Positions 35,400-46,158 of a DNA stretch of 52,003 nt are shown piece by piece. Below the pieces are notes generated by a model. It was given only the letters and a program-made list of their open reading frames with translations, was not told the origin of the DNA and searched no databases. This DNA is from Bacillus sp. MUM 116. GTDB lineage: Bacteria; Bacillota; Bacilli; Bacillales; Cytobacillaceae. The number at the start of each line of letters is the position of its first letter. The first letter of the stretch is position 1. The position numbers and the translations under genes were made by a program. The DNA is taken from contig NZ_MLYR01000012.1 of NCBI RefSeq assembly GCF_001866655.1, positions 1 through 52,003 of the forward strand. Reading direction: 5' to 3'.

Positions 35400-35428
35400 G
35401 CAAAAAGCAGTAAACCTTTGTTTACCGC
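35400..35428 (-). terminator. veg terminator
   Basis: GTAAAC (35410-35415) pairs with GTTTAC (35420-35425), with an outer GC pair on each side of a mismatch, followed on the minus strand by a TTTTTG run. It lies 18 bp after the veg stop codon. Confidence 0.7.
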
Positions 35429-35445
35429 TCACCATTGCTTATATG

Positions 35446-35709
35446 TTAGCTTAAAGCTAAATGTCCTGATGCATCTTCATAGAAGGTGATTTGAACGGTC
35501 TCAGTTAATACATCTGCATAGCTGTATGAAACACGTTCAAAAGCATTTTCATCTTGATCCAACTCAATGACAAATACTGAAGGGTATGTTTCCGCTAAAA
35601 CACCGGAGCGCTCAATGGTTTTTCTGCGTCCTCCGTTTGCCTTAAGTAATAATCTTTTCCCTAAATTTGAGTCAAGAGCCTTTTTAATATCGGCTAAGGT
35701 TTTTGGCAT
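35446..35709 (-). CDS. veg: Veg protein
   Basis: Veg is a small, highly expressed protein; in B. subtilis it is reported to stimulate biofilm formation and affect spore germination. The 87-residue product has the conserved [29 protein letters not shown] core and [13 protein letters not shown] chose the ATG at 35709 behind GAGGTGG; the open frame extends 51 nt upstream without a site and overlaps the promoter. Two strong tandem sigma-A promoters lie upstream. Confidence 0.95.
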   Translation of the reverse strand: MPKTLADIKKALDSNLGKRLLLKANGGRRKTIERSGVLAETYPSVFVIELDQDENAFERVSYSYADVLTETVQITFYEDASGHLALS

Positions 35710-35731
35710 TCGGTCCACCTCACTATGTAAA

Positions 35732-35760
35732 AGTATACCACGCAAACGCAATTTAGTCAA
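35732..35760 (-). promoter_or_regulatory. veg promoter, proximal
   Basis: TTGACT (35755-35760) and TATACT (35732-35737) are 17 bp apart on the minus strand, 22 bp before the veg start. Confidence 0.75.
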
Positions 35761-35772
35761 ACAAAATATAAA

Positions 35773-35802
35773 ATTATATCAGGACGATAAAAAGATTGTC
35801 AA
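35773..35802 (-). promoter_or_regulatory. veg promoter, distal
   Basis: Perfect TTGACA (35797-35802) and TATAAT (35773-35778) hexamers are 18 bp apart on the minus strand. Two promoters in tandem are also known at B. subtilis veg, one of the strongest vegetative promoters of that species. Confidence 0.75.
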
Positions 35803-35915
35803 CATTTTTTCTTCTACTTTTTCTTCTAAATTTCAACATTTCTATAGTTTCCTTATCCTGCCTGGAATATGTATCAATCATAAAAAAAAGCCTTTTGAGT
35901 TAAAAAGGCTTTTTC

Positions 35916-36794
35916 TTATTCTTCAGGAACTGGATTATACGGCATTCCAGTCCGTAAAACTCCCCTTGTTTCAATTCCGCCTAATCCCTTCTCACCCGTC
36001 AATGTATTTCTTAGCACATCCCAGACATTAATTCGTTCCATAAAGGGAGTGAAGCTGATTTTTGCCACGATATACACAGGGTCAAGTGCATGAATATTAA
36101 TTCTTGAAGGCGAGCTGGCAAAATTGGCCCCCGCATGTATTAGCGATTCAAAATGGGATTGGCAAGCGCCTGCAAAAATAACAAGTTGATCTAAATGCGG
36201 TATTTTTCTGCGTGCCTCCCGTACAGTCTGGGCAAAATGTTTAGAATGGCGGTATGCATTGATATCATTCATTTTTCCTTTTGCTTTTGAATAGGCATCA
36301 TGTCCTGTGATGACAAGAATGTCTGGACGGTAATAATCGATAAATTGGCCAATTTTTTCAGGCATTTCTTTTTCATTACAATGAATCCCCGTAACCGGAA
36401 TACCGATTTTATCGTATAAGTCCATACATTTCTTTAAATAGTTTGGATCGCCATCTAAATGAAGAACCTTACCGGGAATTTGAAAGTAATTAAATGATTT
36501 GGCATATCCATCTGTTGCCGTATATTCCTGCCTGTGTTTCAATAATTCAACATCTTGTGTAAAAAGCCGGTAAGATTGTTCTTCAAGGGTACGAAATTCC
36601 TGTGTCATCCTCATTCTGTCCGTTTGGTTTATGGGGATTAGATCGTAATAGGGCGCATCAGCAATTAAGCGGAAATCCTCCCCATAGAGAATGGCAATCT
36701 TTTTGCCATTGTTTTCCCGAATATCGATAATTCTGAAGAGAATATCGCAATTATGTGATTGTCTGCCGACAACATCCATTAATTTTAAATCCAT
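35916..36794 (-). CDS. yabG: Sporulation-specific protease YabG
   Basis: YabG is a mother-cell cysteine protease that processes spore coat proteins late in sporulation. The 292-residue protein has the family segments DILVITGHDAYSKAKG and LVIFAGACQSHFESLIHAGANFASSP; the latter contains the Cys/His region thought to be catalytic. The ATG at 36794 follows GGAG by 8 nt; a GTG 9 nt upstream overlaps the site. A sigma-K promoter matches known timing. Remote 10-bp inverted arms flank its leader. Confidence 0.95.
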   Translation of the reverse strand: MDLKLMDVVGRQSHNCDILFRIIDIRENNGKKIAILYGEDFRLIADAPYYDLIPINQTDRMRMTQEFRTLEEQSYRLFTQDVELLKHRQEYTATDGYAKSFNYFQIPGKVLHLDGDPNYLKKCMDLYDKIGIPVTGIHCNEKEMPEKIGQFIDYYRPDILVITGHDAYSKAKGKMNDINAYRHSKHFAQTVREARRKIPHLDQLVIFAGACQSHFESLIHAGANFASSPSRINIHALDPVYIVAKISFTPFMERINVWDVLRNTLTGEKGLGGIETRGVLRTGMPYNPVPEE

Positions 36795-36849
36795 TGCTGT
36801 CACTCCAATAAGACCAGCAAATAAGGCCTTCCAAATAAAGTTCCTTTGA

Positions 36850-36877
36850 TAGGCTATGCAAAAAACGGCAGTTTTGT
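36850..36877 (-). promoter_or_regulatory. Sigma-K promoter of yabG
   Basis: On the minus strand CATAGCCTA (36850-36858) matches the sigma-K -10 (CATAnnnTA) perfectly. An AC dinucleotide in GTCACAAAAC lies 17 bp upstream (36876-36877), the expected -35 remnant. Confidence 0.7.
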
Positions 36878-36978
36878 GACGGAATGGAGTAGTGGCTTCC
36901 GGAACCTAGTAGGGGATAGGTGGTATTGGGGACACTTGGTCTTATTTCCCGCTGGTTTTGTTCCCGATAACACCTAAA

Positions 36979-37002
36979 CAAAAAAAGACCCCCTTAGAGG
37001 CC
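36979..37002 (-). terminator. rsmA terminator
   Basis: A short stem with G-U pairs (GGCCTC with GGGGTC on the minus strand) is followed by TTTTTTTG. It starts 3 bp after the rsmA stop codon. The stem is modest, so leakage towards yabG is possible. Confidence 0.6.
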
Positions 37003-37004
37003 TT

Positions 37005-38436
<1,432 letters not shown>

Positions 38437-38480
38437 TTTTTCCTCCACGAAACAAAAAAACTAATAAATTGAAAAAAACT

Positions 38481-38507
38481 TGAAACATTTTTGTAATGTT
38501 CATCGTC
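38481..38507 (+). promoter_or_regulatory. ECF-type promoter reading antisense into yabE
   Basis: On the plus strand TGAAAC (38481-38486) and CGTC (38504-38507) lie 17 bp apart, the pattern of sigma-X/M/W-type promoters. The next plus-strand gene is 5 kb away, and the promoter faces the 3' end of yabE. In B. subtilis an antisense RNA made from sigma-X and sigma-M promoters in the same place reduces yabE expression. Confidence 0.7.
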
Positions 38508-38592
38508 TATATAATTGAAAACCAACATACATTTTAGTAAAGAATTAATATAAAAAAACTCCAAGCATTCGTTGTTAGTATATATAAATTTG

Positions 38593-38628
38593 CGAAAAAA
38601 GCAAAATGCAGAGGACTGACCCTCTGCA
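38593..38628 (-). terminator. yabE terminator
   Basis: An 8-bp stem TGCAGAGG (38607-38614) with CCTCTGCA (38621-38628) is followed on the minus strand by TTTTGCTTTTTTC. On the plus strand no T-run follows, so antisense RNA starting at about 38515 should read through it. Confidence 0.85.
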
Positions 38629-38637
38629 CCTGAAAAA

Positions 38638-39819
38638 TTAATTCAAGACTTTAATTTTTACCTTCCTCACACCCCAGCTGTACGCTTGCGTTCTAGATGG
38701 GAAGAATAAATCTATTTTGTATCCTTTAATAGCTCCACCAGTGTCAGCCGCTACAGCATAGCCGTAGCCTTCCACAAACACCTTTGTTCCAAGCGGAATG
38801 ATACTCGGATCAACAGCAACCACTTTTACATTTGGATTTGCCCGCAGGTTAATCCCGGTTGCAGTCCTTCCTGAACAGCCATTACAATCTGCAGTATATG
38901 CCGTGGTACTTACATAGAACTCTTGACCGGTCTCGTTTTCACCACGGGAAACTTGTAAGTCTAACTCCTTTGTTCCGACAGCCACAATCTTATCCTGCTT
39001 CTCTTTAAGCTTCTGTTCACGAATTAGTTCTCTTGAAACTTCTTTACCATTTTCATAGAAAACCTCAAATTCTCTTGAAACAAGTCCTTTCTGGCCTTCC
39101 CTGACAGTCTTTTCTTTGCCATTAGCAAGACTCTCATCTTTCTTAGTGATTACGGCAAAATGAACTGGTTCTTCCACTACATCGGTGACTTTTTCTACCC
39201 GAATAACGTGAATCTCATCATTCTTTTTGATCGTCGCAGTTAATGATGGTTCAACTCGGTCTAATGTATTTAGTTTAATCGCTTGTTGTTTTAAAAAGTC
39301 AGCGACCGTAGTCGAAGCGGACCATACTTGTTTCTTTTTTCCACCATCCACGTATGTAAGATGAAAAGCAGATTGAATATTAATTTTCATCCTGTCTTTA
39401 ATCGATTTCTGCGGCTTAGGCAGCACTTGATCATGTTCCTTTAACGTAATATTCCGATTTTTTAGAAGCCCAGCAACCGTATCGGCTGTTGTCCATACCG
39501 TTTTCTTCTCGTTGTCTTTCACAATAGTAACCTGTTTTGCTTGTTTCCAGACAATTTTCTGATTATCTTTCAAATTGCTGTTTTTAGCCGGAAACAAGTA
39601 GTCTTGAGAGCTAATCTCTAACCCCAGCTCGTCAAATACTTCTCTGACGGTATCTGCATGTGTTTTTACGATTCTTTCTTGCCCATTTAGTGTCATTGCC
39701 ACTGTTTTCTTTGACCCTTCAAACAGAACGAAACCAAAAGTACCGGCAAAAACTACTAAACTAGCTAACACAATCGGCCATTTCTTCTTGCTCACAGACC
39801 TGGAAATCAGGTTTTTCAT
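38638..39819 (-). CDS. yabE: Cell wall-binding 3D/G5 domain protein YabE
   Basis: YabE resembles the resuscitation-promoting factor/Sps family of cell wall hydrolase-like proteins. The 393-residue protein has a membrane anchor or signal (about 14-33), three DUF348 repeats (about 40-205), a G5 domain (about 207-285) and a C-terminal 3D domain (about 305-393, with STTAYTADCNGCSG, ATGINLRANP, VAVDPSIIPLGT and AADTGGAIKG). The 3D domain is probably a lytic transglycosylase. The first ATG is 22 nt from the best site (GGGAGG), an unusual distance. It is also a predicted target of antisense RNA. Confidence 0.93.
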   Translation of the reverse strand: MKNLISRSVSKKKWPIVLASLVVFAGTFGFVLFEGSKKTVAMTLNGQERIVKTHADTVREVFDELGLEISSQDYLFPAKNSNLKDNQKIVWKQAKQVTIVKDNEKKTVWTTADTVAGLLKNRNITLKEHDQVLPKPQKSIKDRMKINIQSAFHLTYVDGGKKKQVWSASTTVADFLKQQAIKLNTLDRVEPSLTATIKKNDEIHVIRVEKVTDVVEEPVHFAVITKKDESLANGKEKTVREGQKGLVSREFEVFYENGKEVSRELIREQKLKEKQDKIVAVGTKELDLQVSRGENETGQEFYVSTTAYTADCNGCSGRTATGINLRANPNVKVVAVDPSIIPLGTKVFVEGYGYAVAADTGGAIKGYKIDLFFPSRTQAYSWGVRKVKIKVLN

Positions 39820-40055
39820 GTTTTTGAATACGATGAAAAACGCCTCCCTTTCTTGGAGAAAATATTGAGAACCACGCTGTCGGCTGTCAACCCTTGCATT
39901 CCTGTGAACGTATTTCTAATTATGCATTTGGTTGAATGGAATGCAAAGGAAAACTTATCGACATGGTCATCCTATTCCTGAAAGGAGACGTGTAGAACTT
40001 TTTGTTTTCAGAAAAAATTTGGACAAGTTTCTCCCTGCTGCGACAGTATTTTCTG
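39820..40055. other. Gap between tatD and yabE
   Basis: This stretch of 236 bp holds no credible gene on either strand. It has a 6-bp inverted repeat (TGCATT/AATGCA, about 39924-39946), a short GACAG/CTGTC stem close to the tatD stop codon with no T-run, and GGGAGG 22 nt before the yabE ATG. I found no convincing promoter or riboswitch. Confidence 0.5.
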
Positions 40056-40823
40056 TCAGTTTATGCCGAATAATTTTTTTGCATTATTCGTGGTCGCACC
40101 CGCCACTTCTTCTAATGGTAAGCCCTTTATTTCAGCAATTTGCTCCGCAACAAGTTTGACATACCCTGGCTCATTCCTTTTTCCGCGGTAAGGATGCGGC
40201 GCTAAATAAGGGCAATCCGTTTCAATTAAAAGTTTATCTAATGGAATTTCAGCCGCCACTTCTTTTGGCTTTTTAGCATTTTTAAACGTAACAGGACCAC
40301 CAAGAGAGATATAGAAGTTCATTTTTACACATTCCTTCGCTACCTCAGGGCTTCCGCTAAAACAGTGCATGATGCCCCCGACTTCTTCTGCTCCCTCTTC
40401 TTTTAAAATTCCAACAATATCTGCCGTTGCTTCGCGATTATGGATGACAATAGGGAGCTTCACTCTTTTTGCTAGTCTAATTTGTTTACGAAATACCTCT
40501 TTCTGAATTTCCTTTGGAGACTTGTCCCAATGATAGTCCAACCCCATTTCACCTATGGCGACAACCTTTGGATGTGCGGCCAAGTCTTCAATCCATTGCA
40601 AATCTTGGTCCGTCATATCAATGGCATCAACTGGATGCCAGCCTACGCACGCATAGATGAAATCATATGTATCTGCTAAAACCATTGCCTTTTCAATGGT
40701 TGGGCGGTCAAAACCGACAACCACCATATTGGATACACCTGCTTCCTGCGCTCGTAAAATAACCTCCTGCAAATCCTCGTTATATTGTTCATCATTTAAA
40801 TGTGCATGTGTGTCGAATAACAT
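40056..40823 (-). CDS. tatD: TatD family metal-dependent DNase
   Basis: This is a TIM-barrel amidohydrolase-fold nuclease with two metal ions. The 255-residue product starts MLFDTHAHLND and has the GEMGLDYHW, HNREAT, HCFSG and LIETDCPYL motifs. I chose the ATG at 40823, 7 nt after AAGGAG. The open frame extends to 41084 through a terminator stem, parS and a dispersed repeat, and that extension is not credible. In B. subtilis it lies between metS and yabE, as here. Confidence 0.95.
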   Translation of the reverse strand: MLFDTHAHLNDEQYNEDLQEVILRAQEAGVSNMVVVGFDRPTIEKAMVLADTYDFIYACVGWHPVDAIDMTDQDLQWIEDLAAHPKVVAIGEMGLDYHWDKSPKEIQKEVFRKQIRLAKRVKLPIVIHNREATADIVGILKEEGAEEVGGIMHCFSGSPEVAKECVKMNFYISLGGPVTFKNAKKPKEVAAEIPLDKLLIETDCPYLAPHPYRGKRNEPGYVKLVAEQIAEIKGLPLEEVAGATTNNAKKLFGIN

Positions 40824-40875
40824 CATAAAACTCCTTGTCATAAAAAGGTTAATAAAATAGAAATGCTTCGAAAAT

Positions 40876-40891
40876 TGTTTCACGTGAAACG
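40876..40891. promoter_or_regulatory. parS chromosome-partition site
   Basis: The sequence TGTTTCACGTGAAACG matches the 16-bp parS palindrome at 15 of 16 bases (the last A is G). ParB/Spo0J binds such sites near the replication origin, spreads, and recruits SMC. B. subtilis has a parS at about the same place, near 4 degrees by the metS/tatD genes. The site lies in the gap between metG and tatD. Confidence 0.88.
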
Positions 40892-40902
40892 TTCTTAAAG
40901 CA

Positions 40903-40926
40903 AAAGAGCCTTTAATCAGGCTCTTT
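40903..40926. terminator. metG/tatD intergenic terminator
   Basis: A 9-bp stem AAAGAGCCT (40903-40911) with AGGCTCTTT (40918-40926) is followed by a T-run on the plus strand (CTCTTTTTT) and by a weaker one on the minus strand (TTTTGCTTT). On the minus strand it ends metG transcription, downstream of a dispersed repeat. Confidence 0.7.
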
Positions 40927-40960
40927 TTTAAGAGATAGGAAAGTATAAGTTTTGACTTCG

Positions 40961-41094
40961 AGAATTGTCCAGCTCCAGCGCCTAGCCCCTCGAGGTCACA
41001 AGCCAATCCGTCCAAAAGGTTAAAGAACAACCTTTCGGCCGGCTTTTCTTGTGCTATGCCTGAGGCTGAGCAAGGCGCTTCCACTTTTCTTATA
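40961..41094. repeat. Dispersed repeat family 1, copy 6 (about 134 bp)
   Basis: It runs from AGAATTGTCCAGCTCCAGCG through CCTAGCCCCTCGAGG to CAAGGCGCTTCCACTTTTCTT. The interior carries the stem AACCTTTCGG/CCAAAAGGTT, unrelated to other copies, while the two ends are shared. It starts 3 bp past the metG stop codon and precedes the terminator. Confidence 0.85.
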
Positions 41095-41096
41095 CT

Positions 41097-43058
<1,962 letters not shown>

Positions 43059-43134
43059 TTACCCCTCCTTAAATAGGCAAAACTTAAACTCTACTTATCC
43101 ATTATTGCCCTTTTTTACCCTCTTATATCATCAA

Positions 43135-43163
43135 AATATACCGAAAAACTTTCTATTGTGCAA
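43135..43163 (-). promoter_or_regulatory. Sigma-A promoter of metG
   Basis: TTGCAC (43158-43163) and TATATT (43135-43140) lie 17 bp apart on the minus strand. A start there leaves a leader of about 75 nt before metG. Confidence 0.6.
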
Positions 43164-43220
43164 CAAACCTACAACCTATGGAAATTTACTAATTCTATTA
43201 TCCCAAATGACCGCCATAAA

Positions 43221-43290
43221 AGTCGAATATTCTGCGAAGAATATGAGGGATAAAAAGTAGGTTTATGTAGAATTTTGTCGAATTGTCGAA
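43221..43290. promoter_or_regulatory. Cluster of Spo0A-type boxes upstream of abrB and metG
   Basis: Two perfect plus-strand 0A boxes TGTCGAA lie in tandem at 43276-43282 and 43284-43290, and AGTCGAA (one mismatch) is at 43221-43227. They are about 140-210 bp upstream of the abrB promoter, separate from the well-known pair inside the abrB promoter region. Confidence 0.6.
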
Positions 43291-43427
43291 TATAATAAAA
43301 CATATTTAATTTACATCACAATTATATTATTAAAACTGAAAAACTGAATAAACATTCAGTAAAACCTTGTTAAACCAACCTTTATTGTAAAATGTAAAAT
43401 TTCCCTTTTTTTTCGCAAATAAAATAA

Positions 43428-43456
43428 TTGACGAATTTGGGAATGGCTGGTATTAT
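43428..43456 (+). promoter_or_regulatory. Sigma-A promoter of abrB
   Basis: TTGACG (43428-43433) and TATTAT (43451-43456) are 17 bp apart on the plus strand, about 75 bp before the abrB start. Confidence 0.75.
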
Positions 43457-43472
43457 AAAGTTGTAAAAAAAT

Positions 43473-43489
43473 TGTCGAATAATGACGAA
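43473..43489 (+). promoter_or_regulatory. Spo0A operator of abrB
   Basis: A perfect 0A box TGTCGAA (43473-43479) and TGACGAA (43483-43489) lie in tandem just downstream of the abrB start of transcription. This is the same arrangement that lets phosphorylated Spo0A shut off abrB in B. subtilis. Confidence 0.85.
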
Positions 43490-43532
43490 GAAATAAATAG
43501 AGAAAAACAAATTGAGAGGAGAATAGAAACAC

Positions 43533-43817
43533 ATGAAATCTACAGGTATTGTTCGTAAAGTTGATGAATTAGGACGCGTAGTTATTCCAATCGAATTAAG
43601 ACGTACACTTGGTATTGCAGAAAAGGATGCTCTTGAGATCTATGTGGATGATGATCGTATTATCCTAAAAAAATATAAGCCAAACATGACTTGCCAAGTA
43701 ACAGGGGAAGTTTCTGATGATAACCTGGCTCTTGCCGGCGGTAAATTAATTCTTAGCCGTGAAGGTGCCGAACAATTATTAAAAGAAATCCAAGATTCAT
43801 TTGAGGCAGTAAAATAA
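43533..43817 (+). CDS. abrB: Transition-state regulator AbrB
   Basis: AbrB represses stationary-phase, biofilm and early sporulation genes during growth. The 94-residue protein has an N-terminal DNA-binding domain (1-50, MKSTGIVRKVDELGRVVIP) and a C-terminal dimerisation domain. It is the only protein-coding gene on the plus strand here. GAGAGGAG lies 11 nt before the ATG, a slightly long distance. A promoter with two Spo0A boxes and a terminator bound it, so it is a single-gene unit. Confidence 0.98.
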   Translation: MKSTGIVRKVDELGRVVIPIELRRTLGIAEKDALEIYVDDDRIILKKYKPNMTCQVTGEVSDDNLALAGGKLILSREGAEQLLKEIQDSFEAVK

Positions 43818-43823
43818 TTGACA

Positions 43824-43856
43824 AAAGCTCCAGACATGATGTCCTGGAGCTTTTTA
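43824..43856 (+). terminator. abrB terminator
   Basis: A 10-bp stem AAAGCTCCAG (43824-43833) with CTGGAGCTTT (43844-43853) is followed by a T-run on the plus strand. It abuts the stop codon of the convergent rsmI, and the minus strand also has a TTTT after the stem, so it can serve both genes. Confidence 0.88.
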
Positions 43857-44729
43857 TTAATCAATATGATACATTTGATATACGTCACGTTTGTTTAAGC
43901 CACGGTCCTTTGCTGTTTGTTTAATGGCCTCCTTGGAAGGAATATCTTTAAGTGTTATATAGTGGTTTACATGTTCCTCAATCGTTAAATGCTCCCACCA
44001 AGTACTTGTTTCTTCCTCCACCCGCTCACCGCCTTCAACAATCAAACAGAATTCTCCGCGCACCTCATCCTGATTAGCCCACTCCACTGCTTCTTGAATA
44101 CTGCCTCTGATAAATTCCTCATATTTTTTCGTTAATTCTCTGCATAAGGATATTTTTCTATCACCGAGGATTTCCAGCATTATGGCTAATGTTTCTTTTA
44201 GACGATGAGGGGATTCATAGAAAATCATCGTTGCTTCTTGACGTTTTAAGTCTTCTAATTCCTTCTTTTTATCTTTCTTATTACGATTTAAAAAACCATA
44301 AAAATAGAAGGGCTGGGTTATTAGCCCGGAAGCGATCAAGGAAGTGAGTGCCGCATTTGCACCGGGTAAAGGAACCACCGTTAACTTTTCTGCGATAACA
44401 GCCGTAACAAGTTCATAGCCGGGATCGGAGATGGTTGGCATTCCTGCATCGCTGACAAGAGCAATTTTCAAGCCTTCCTTAATCTTTAAAATCAATTTTT
44501 CTCCGCTTGCTTCCTTATTATGTTCATGATAGCTGACCACAGGAGTGGTAATTTCAAAGTAATTGCACAGTTTTTTTGTATTTCGTGTGTCCTCAGCTGC
44601 AATCAAGTCCGCTTCTTTTAACATTCTAATAGCACGAACGCTCATATCTTCCAGATTTCCGATAGGGGTTGGCACAAGATAAAGAATCCCCTTTTGTTCT
44701 TCGTTTTCAAAGCTCTTCTGCTGCCACAT
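43857..44729 (-). CDS. rsmI: 16S rRNA (cytidine-1402-2'-O)-methyltransferase
   Basis: RsmI methylates the ribose of C1402 in the decoding centre. The product of about 290 residues is a tetrapyrrole-methylase-fold protein with YLVPTPIGNLEDMSVRAIRML, AEDTRNT, VSDAGMPTISDPG and GANAALTSL. The start lies among GTG-GTT-ATG-ATG within yazA; I take the last ATG (44729), preceded by AGGTGG. Its end converges on abrB. Confidence 0.96.
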   Translation of the reverse strand: MWQQKSFENEEQKGILYLVPTPIGNLEDMSVRAIRMLKEADLIAAEDTRNTKKLCNYFEITTPVVSYHEHNKEASGEKLILKIKEGLKIALVSDAGMPTISDPGYELVTAVIAEKLTVVPLPGANAALTSLIASGLITQPFYFYGFLNRNKKDKKKELEDLKRQEATMIFYESPHRLKETLAIMLEILGDRKISLCRELTKKYEEFIRGSIQEAVEWANQDEVRGEFCLIVEGGERVEEETSTWWEHLTIEEHVNHYITLKDIPSKEAIKQTAKDRGLNKRDVYQMYHID

Positions 44730-44994
44730 CATAACCACCTGTTTCCCTAAGTAAAAACTCTATTTTTTTTTTCCTTGTTAACTGTTTAAATTGATACTCC
44801 GCTTTTAGGGCATCACTCTGATTATCATAAGTTTTAAAGAATGTTAAGGATAATGGCCCTCTCCCCCGGGTATATTTTGCTCCTTTCCCTTCCTTATGGA
44901 GCTTTAGCCGGCGGTTGAGGTTATTTGTATATCCCCCATAGAAGCTTCCATCCCCGCAAGTCAAAACATAAAAGAAGTGATCATTTGTCTCCAT
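44707..44994 (-). CDS. yazA: GIY-YIG domain protein YazA
   Basis: The 95-residue protein is a single GIY-YIG nuclease-type domain of the UPF0213 family, with [19 protein letters not shown] at the N-terminus, a conserved Arg in RRLKLH, and a C-terminal Glu/Lys-rich part. The substrate is unknown. It overlaps trmN6 by 14 nt and rsmI by 23 nt, so it is translated as part of that operon. Confidence 0.94.
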   Translation of the reverse strand: METNDHFFYVLTCGDGSFYGGYTNNLNRRLKLHKEGKGAKYTRGRGPLSLTFFKTYDNQSDALKAEYQFKQLTRKKKIEFLLRETGGYDVAAEEL

Positions 44995-45724
44995 ATAAAA
45001 TCCCTCTTATTTCGGGAGTATATTCATTTTCTTCATTATAGACAATAATCGGAGGTAAAATTTTAAGATCGGGACTTCCATCTTTAATTGCCTCGATTAA
45101 TAAAGTATTCGCCTCTTTTCCTATCTTCGGATAGACAAATTGAATCCTTTTTGGCTCTAACCGGTATTGCCTCATTAACGTAATGATGTCCATTAATCTG
45201 CCTGGGCGATGGACAAAGGCCACCTTCCCTCCTTGCCGGACAAGCTGACTTGAAACACGAATGGCATCCTCCAATGTACAATGGATTTCATGGCGAGCAA
45301 TGGCCAGGTGCTCATTTAAATTGATTTCACCCGCCTTTGGTGTTACAAAATAAGGTGGATTGCAGGTAACCACATCAAAGTTCCCATGACCCAATTGTTT
45401 CGGCATGTCCTTGATGTCGCCGTGAATCATTTTTAACCGGTCCTGAAGGTCATTATATTCAATACTTCTGATTGCCATATCATATAACCGTTCTTGAATT
45501 TCCACCCCGGTAATTTTTCCTTTTGTTCTAGCGCTTAAAAACAAAGGGATTACACCATTCCCGCTGCACAAATCCACTAGATTTCCCTTTTGAATTGGGA
45601 CATAGACAAACCTTGCCAGCAGAACAGCATCGAGGGAAAAGGCAAAAACAGACGGACTTTGAATAATTCGTAAATCCTCTGCTAATAAATAATCAAGTCG
45701 TTCATCATCCTTTAAATTAACCAT
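44981..45724 (-). CDS. trmN6: tRNA1(Val) A37 N6-methyltransferase-like protein (YabB)
   Basis: The 247-residue Rossmann methyltransferase has the SAM motif [16 protein letters not shown] and the N6-adenine signature NPPYF. It belongs to the family that methylates A37 of tRNA-Val in Escherichia coli; the Bacillus substrate is less certain. It overlaps yazA, and follows the yabA terminator by about 17 bp. Confidence 0.9.
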   Translation of the reverse strand: MVNLKDDERLDYLLAEDLRIIQSPSVFAFSLDAVLLARFVYVPIQKGNLVDLCSGNGVIPLFLSARTKGKITGVEIQERLYDMAIRSIEYNDLQDRLKMIHGDIKDMPKQLGHGNFDVVTCNPPYFVTPKAGEINLNEHLAIARHEIHCTLEDAIRVSSQLVRQGGKVAFVHRPGRLMDIITLMRQYRLEPKRIQFVYPKIGKEANTLLIEAIKDGSPDLKILPPIIVYNEENEYTPEIRGILYGDK

Positions 45725-45740
45725 TCAAATCACCTAACTT

Positions 45741-45771
45741 ATAAAAATAGCCTTCCTTATGGCAGGAAGGC
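45741..45771 (-). terminator. yabA terminator
   Basis: An 8-bp stem GCCTTCCT (45750-45757) with AGGAAGGC (45764-45771) is followed by TATTTTTATAAG on the minus strand. It lies 6 bp past the yabA stop codon. It separates the replication genes from the RNA-modification genes. Confidence 0.85.
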
Positions 45772-45777
45772 CGATTC

Positions 45778-46146
45778 TTATTTTTTATTAAGAAAAGATA
45801 GGCAAAACAAGCAATCCCCTTCTTTACGTAAGCTTCCAAAATGGAGATTGCAAATATGAAACCCTTCCTGGTAAAGACGTGCAAGGTTATCATATCCTTC
45901 ACCAATATCAAAGGACTTATCGTTCGTTTGGGTTGGAGCTGTCCCTTTCTTATTGGTAACTTCCTTCTTTCCCTTTTCCGTGGTCACATCTAAACGGCGC
46001 CTTAGATGCTCATTTTCCAGCTTTAAATAATGATTTTCTTCTATTATCTCAGCCAGATGCTGCTTTAATTCTCCAAGCTGTTGGTAAAGCTGGCCAATTT
46101 GTGTTTCCATATTACTTACTGAATCAAATATCTCTTTTTTATCCAC
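45778..46146 (-). CDS. yabA: Replication initiation control protein YabA
   Basis: YabA binds DnaA and DnaN and prevents over-initiation of replication. The 122-residue protein has an N-terminal coiled-coil tetramerisation region (about 1-60) and a C-terminal zinc-binding domain ([19 protein letters not shown]). The start is the GTG at 46146 behind AGAGGTG, giving the family N-terminus MDKKEIFD. It is 12 bp downstream of ricT. Confidence 0.95.
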   Translation of the reverse strand: MDKKEIFDSVSNMETQIGQLYQQLGELKQHLAEIIEENHYLKLENEHLRRRLDVTTEKGKKEVTNKKGTAPTQTNDKSFDIGEGYDNLARLYQEGFHICNLHFGSLRKEGDCLFCLSFLNKK

Positions 46147-46158
46147 GGCGTACACCTC

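Noticed and set aside
35567..36031. Plus-strand frame of 154 codons across the veg-yabG gap
   Set aside because: It runs antisense through veg, its two strong promoters and the end of yabG, with no ribosome binding site.
39960..40030. ECF promoter for sense yabE (TGAAAA...CGTC)
   Set aside because: The spacing is 14 bp, where 16-17 are needed, and the -35 lacks the AAC core.
40824..41084. N-terminal extension of tatD (about 87 extra residues in frame)
   Set aside because: It would be translated through a dispersed repeat, a terminator stem and parS, has no ribosome binding site, and is not like any TatD. The ATG at 40823 gives the exact family length.
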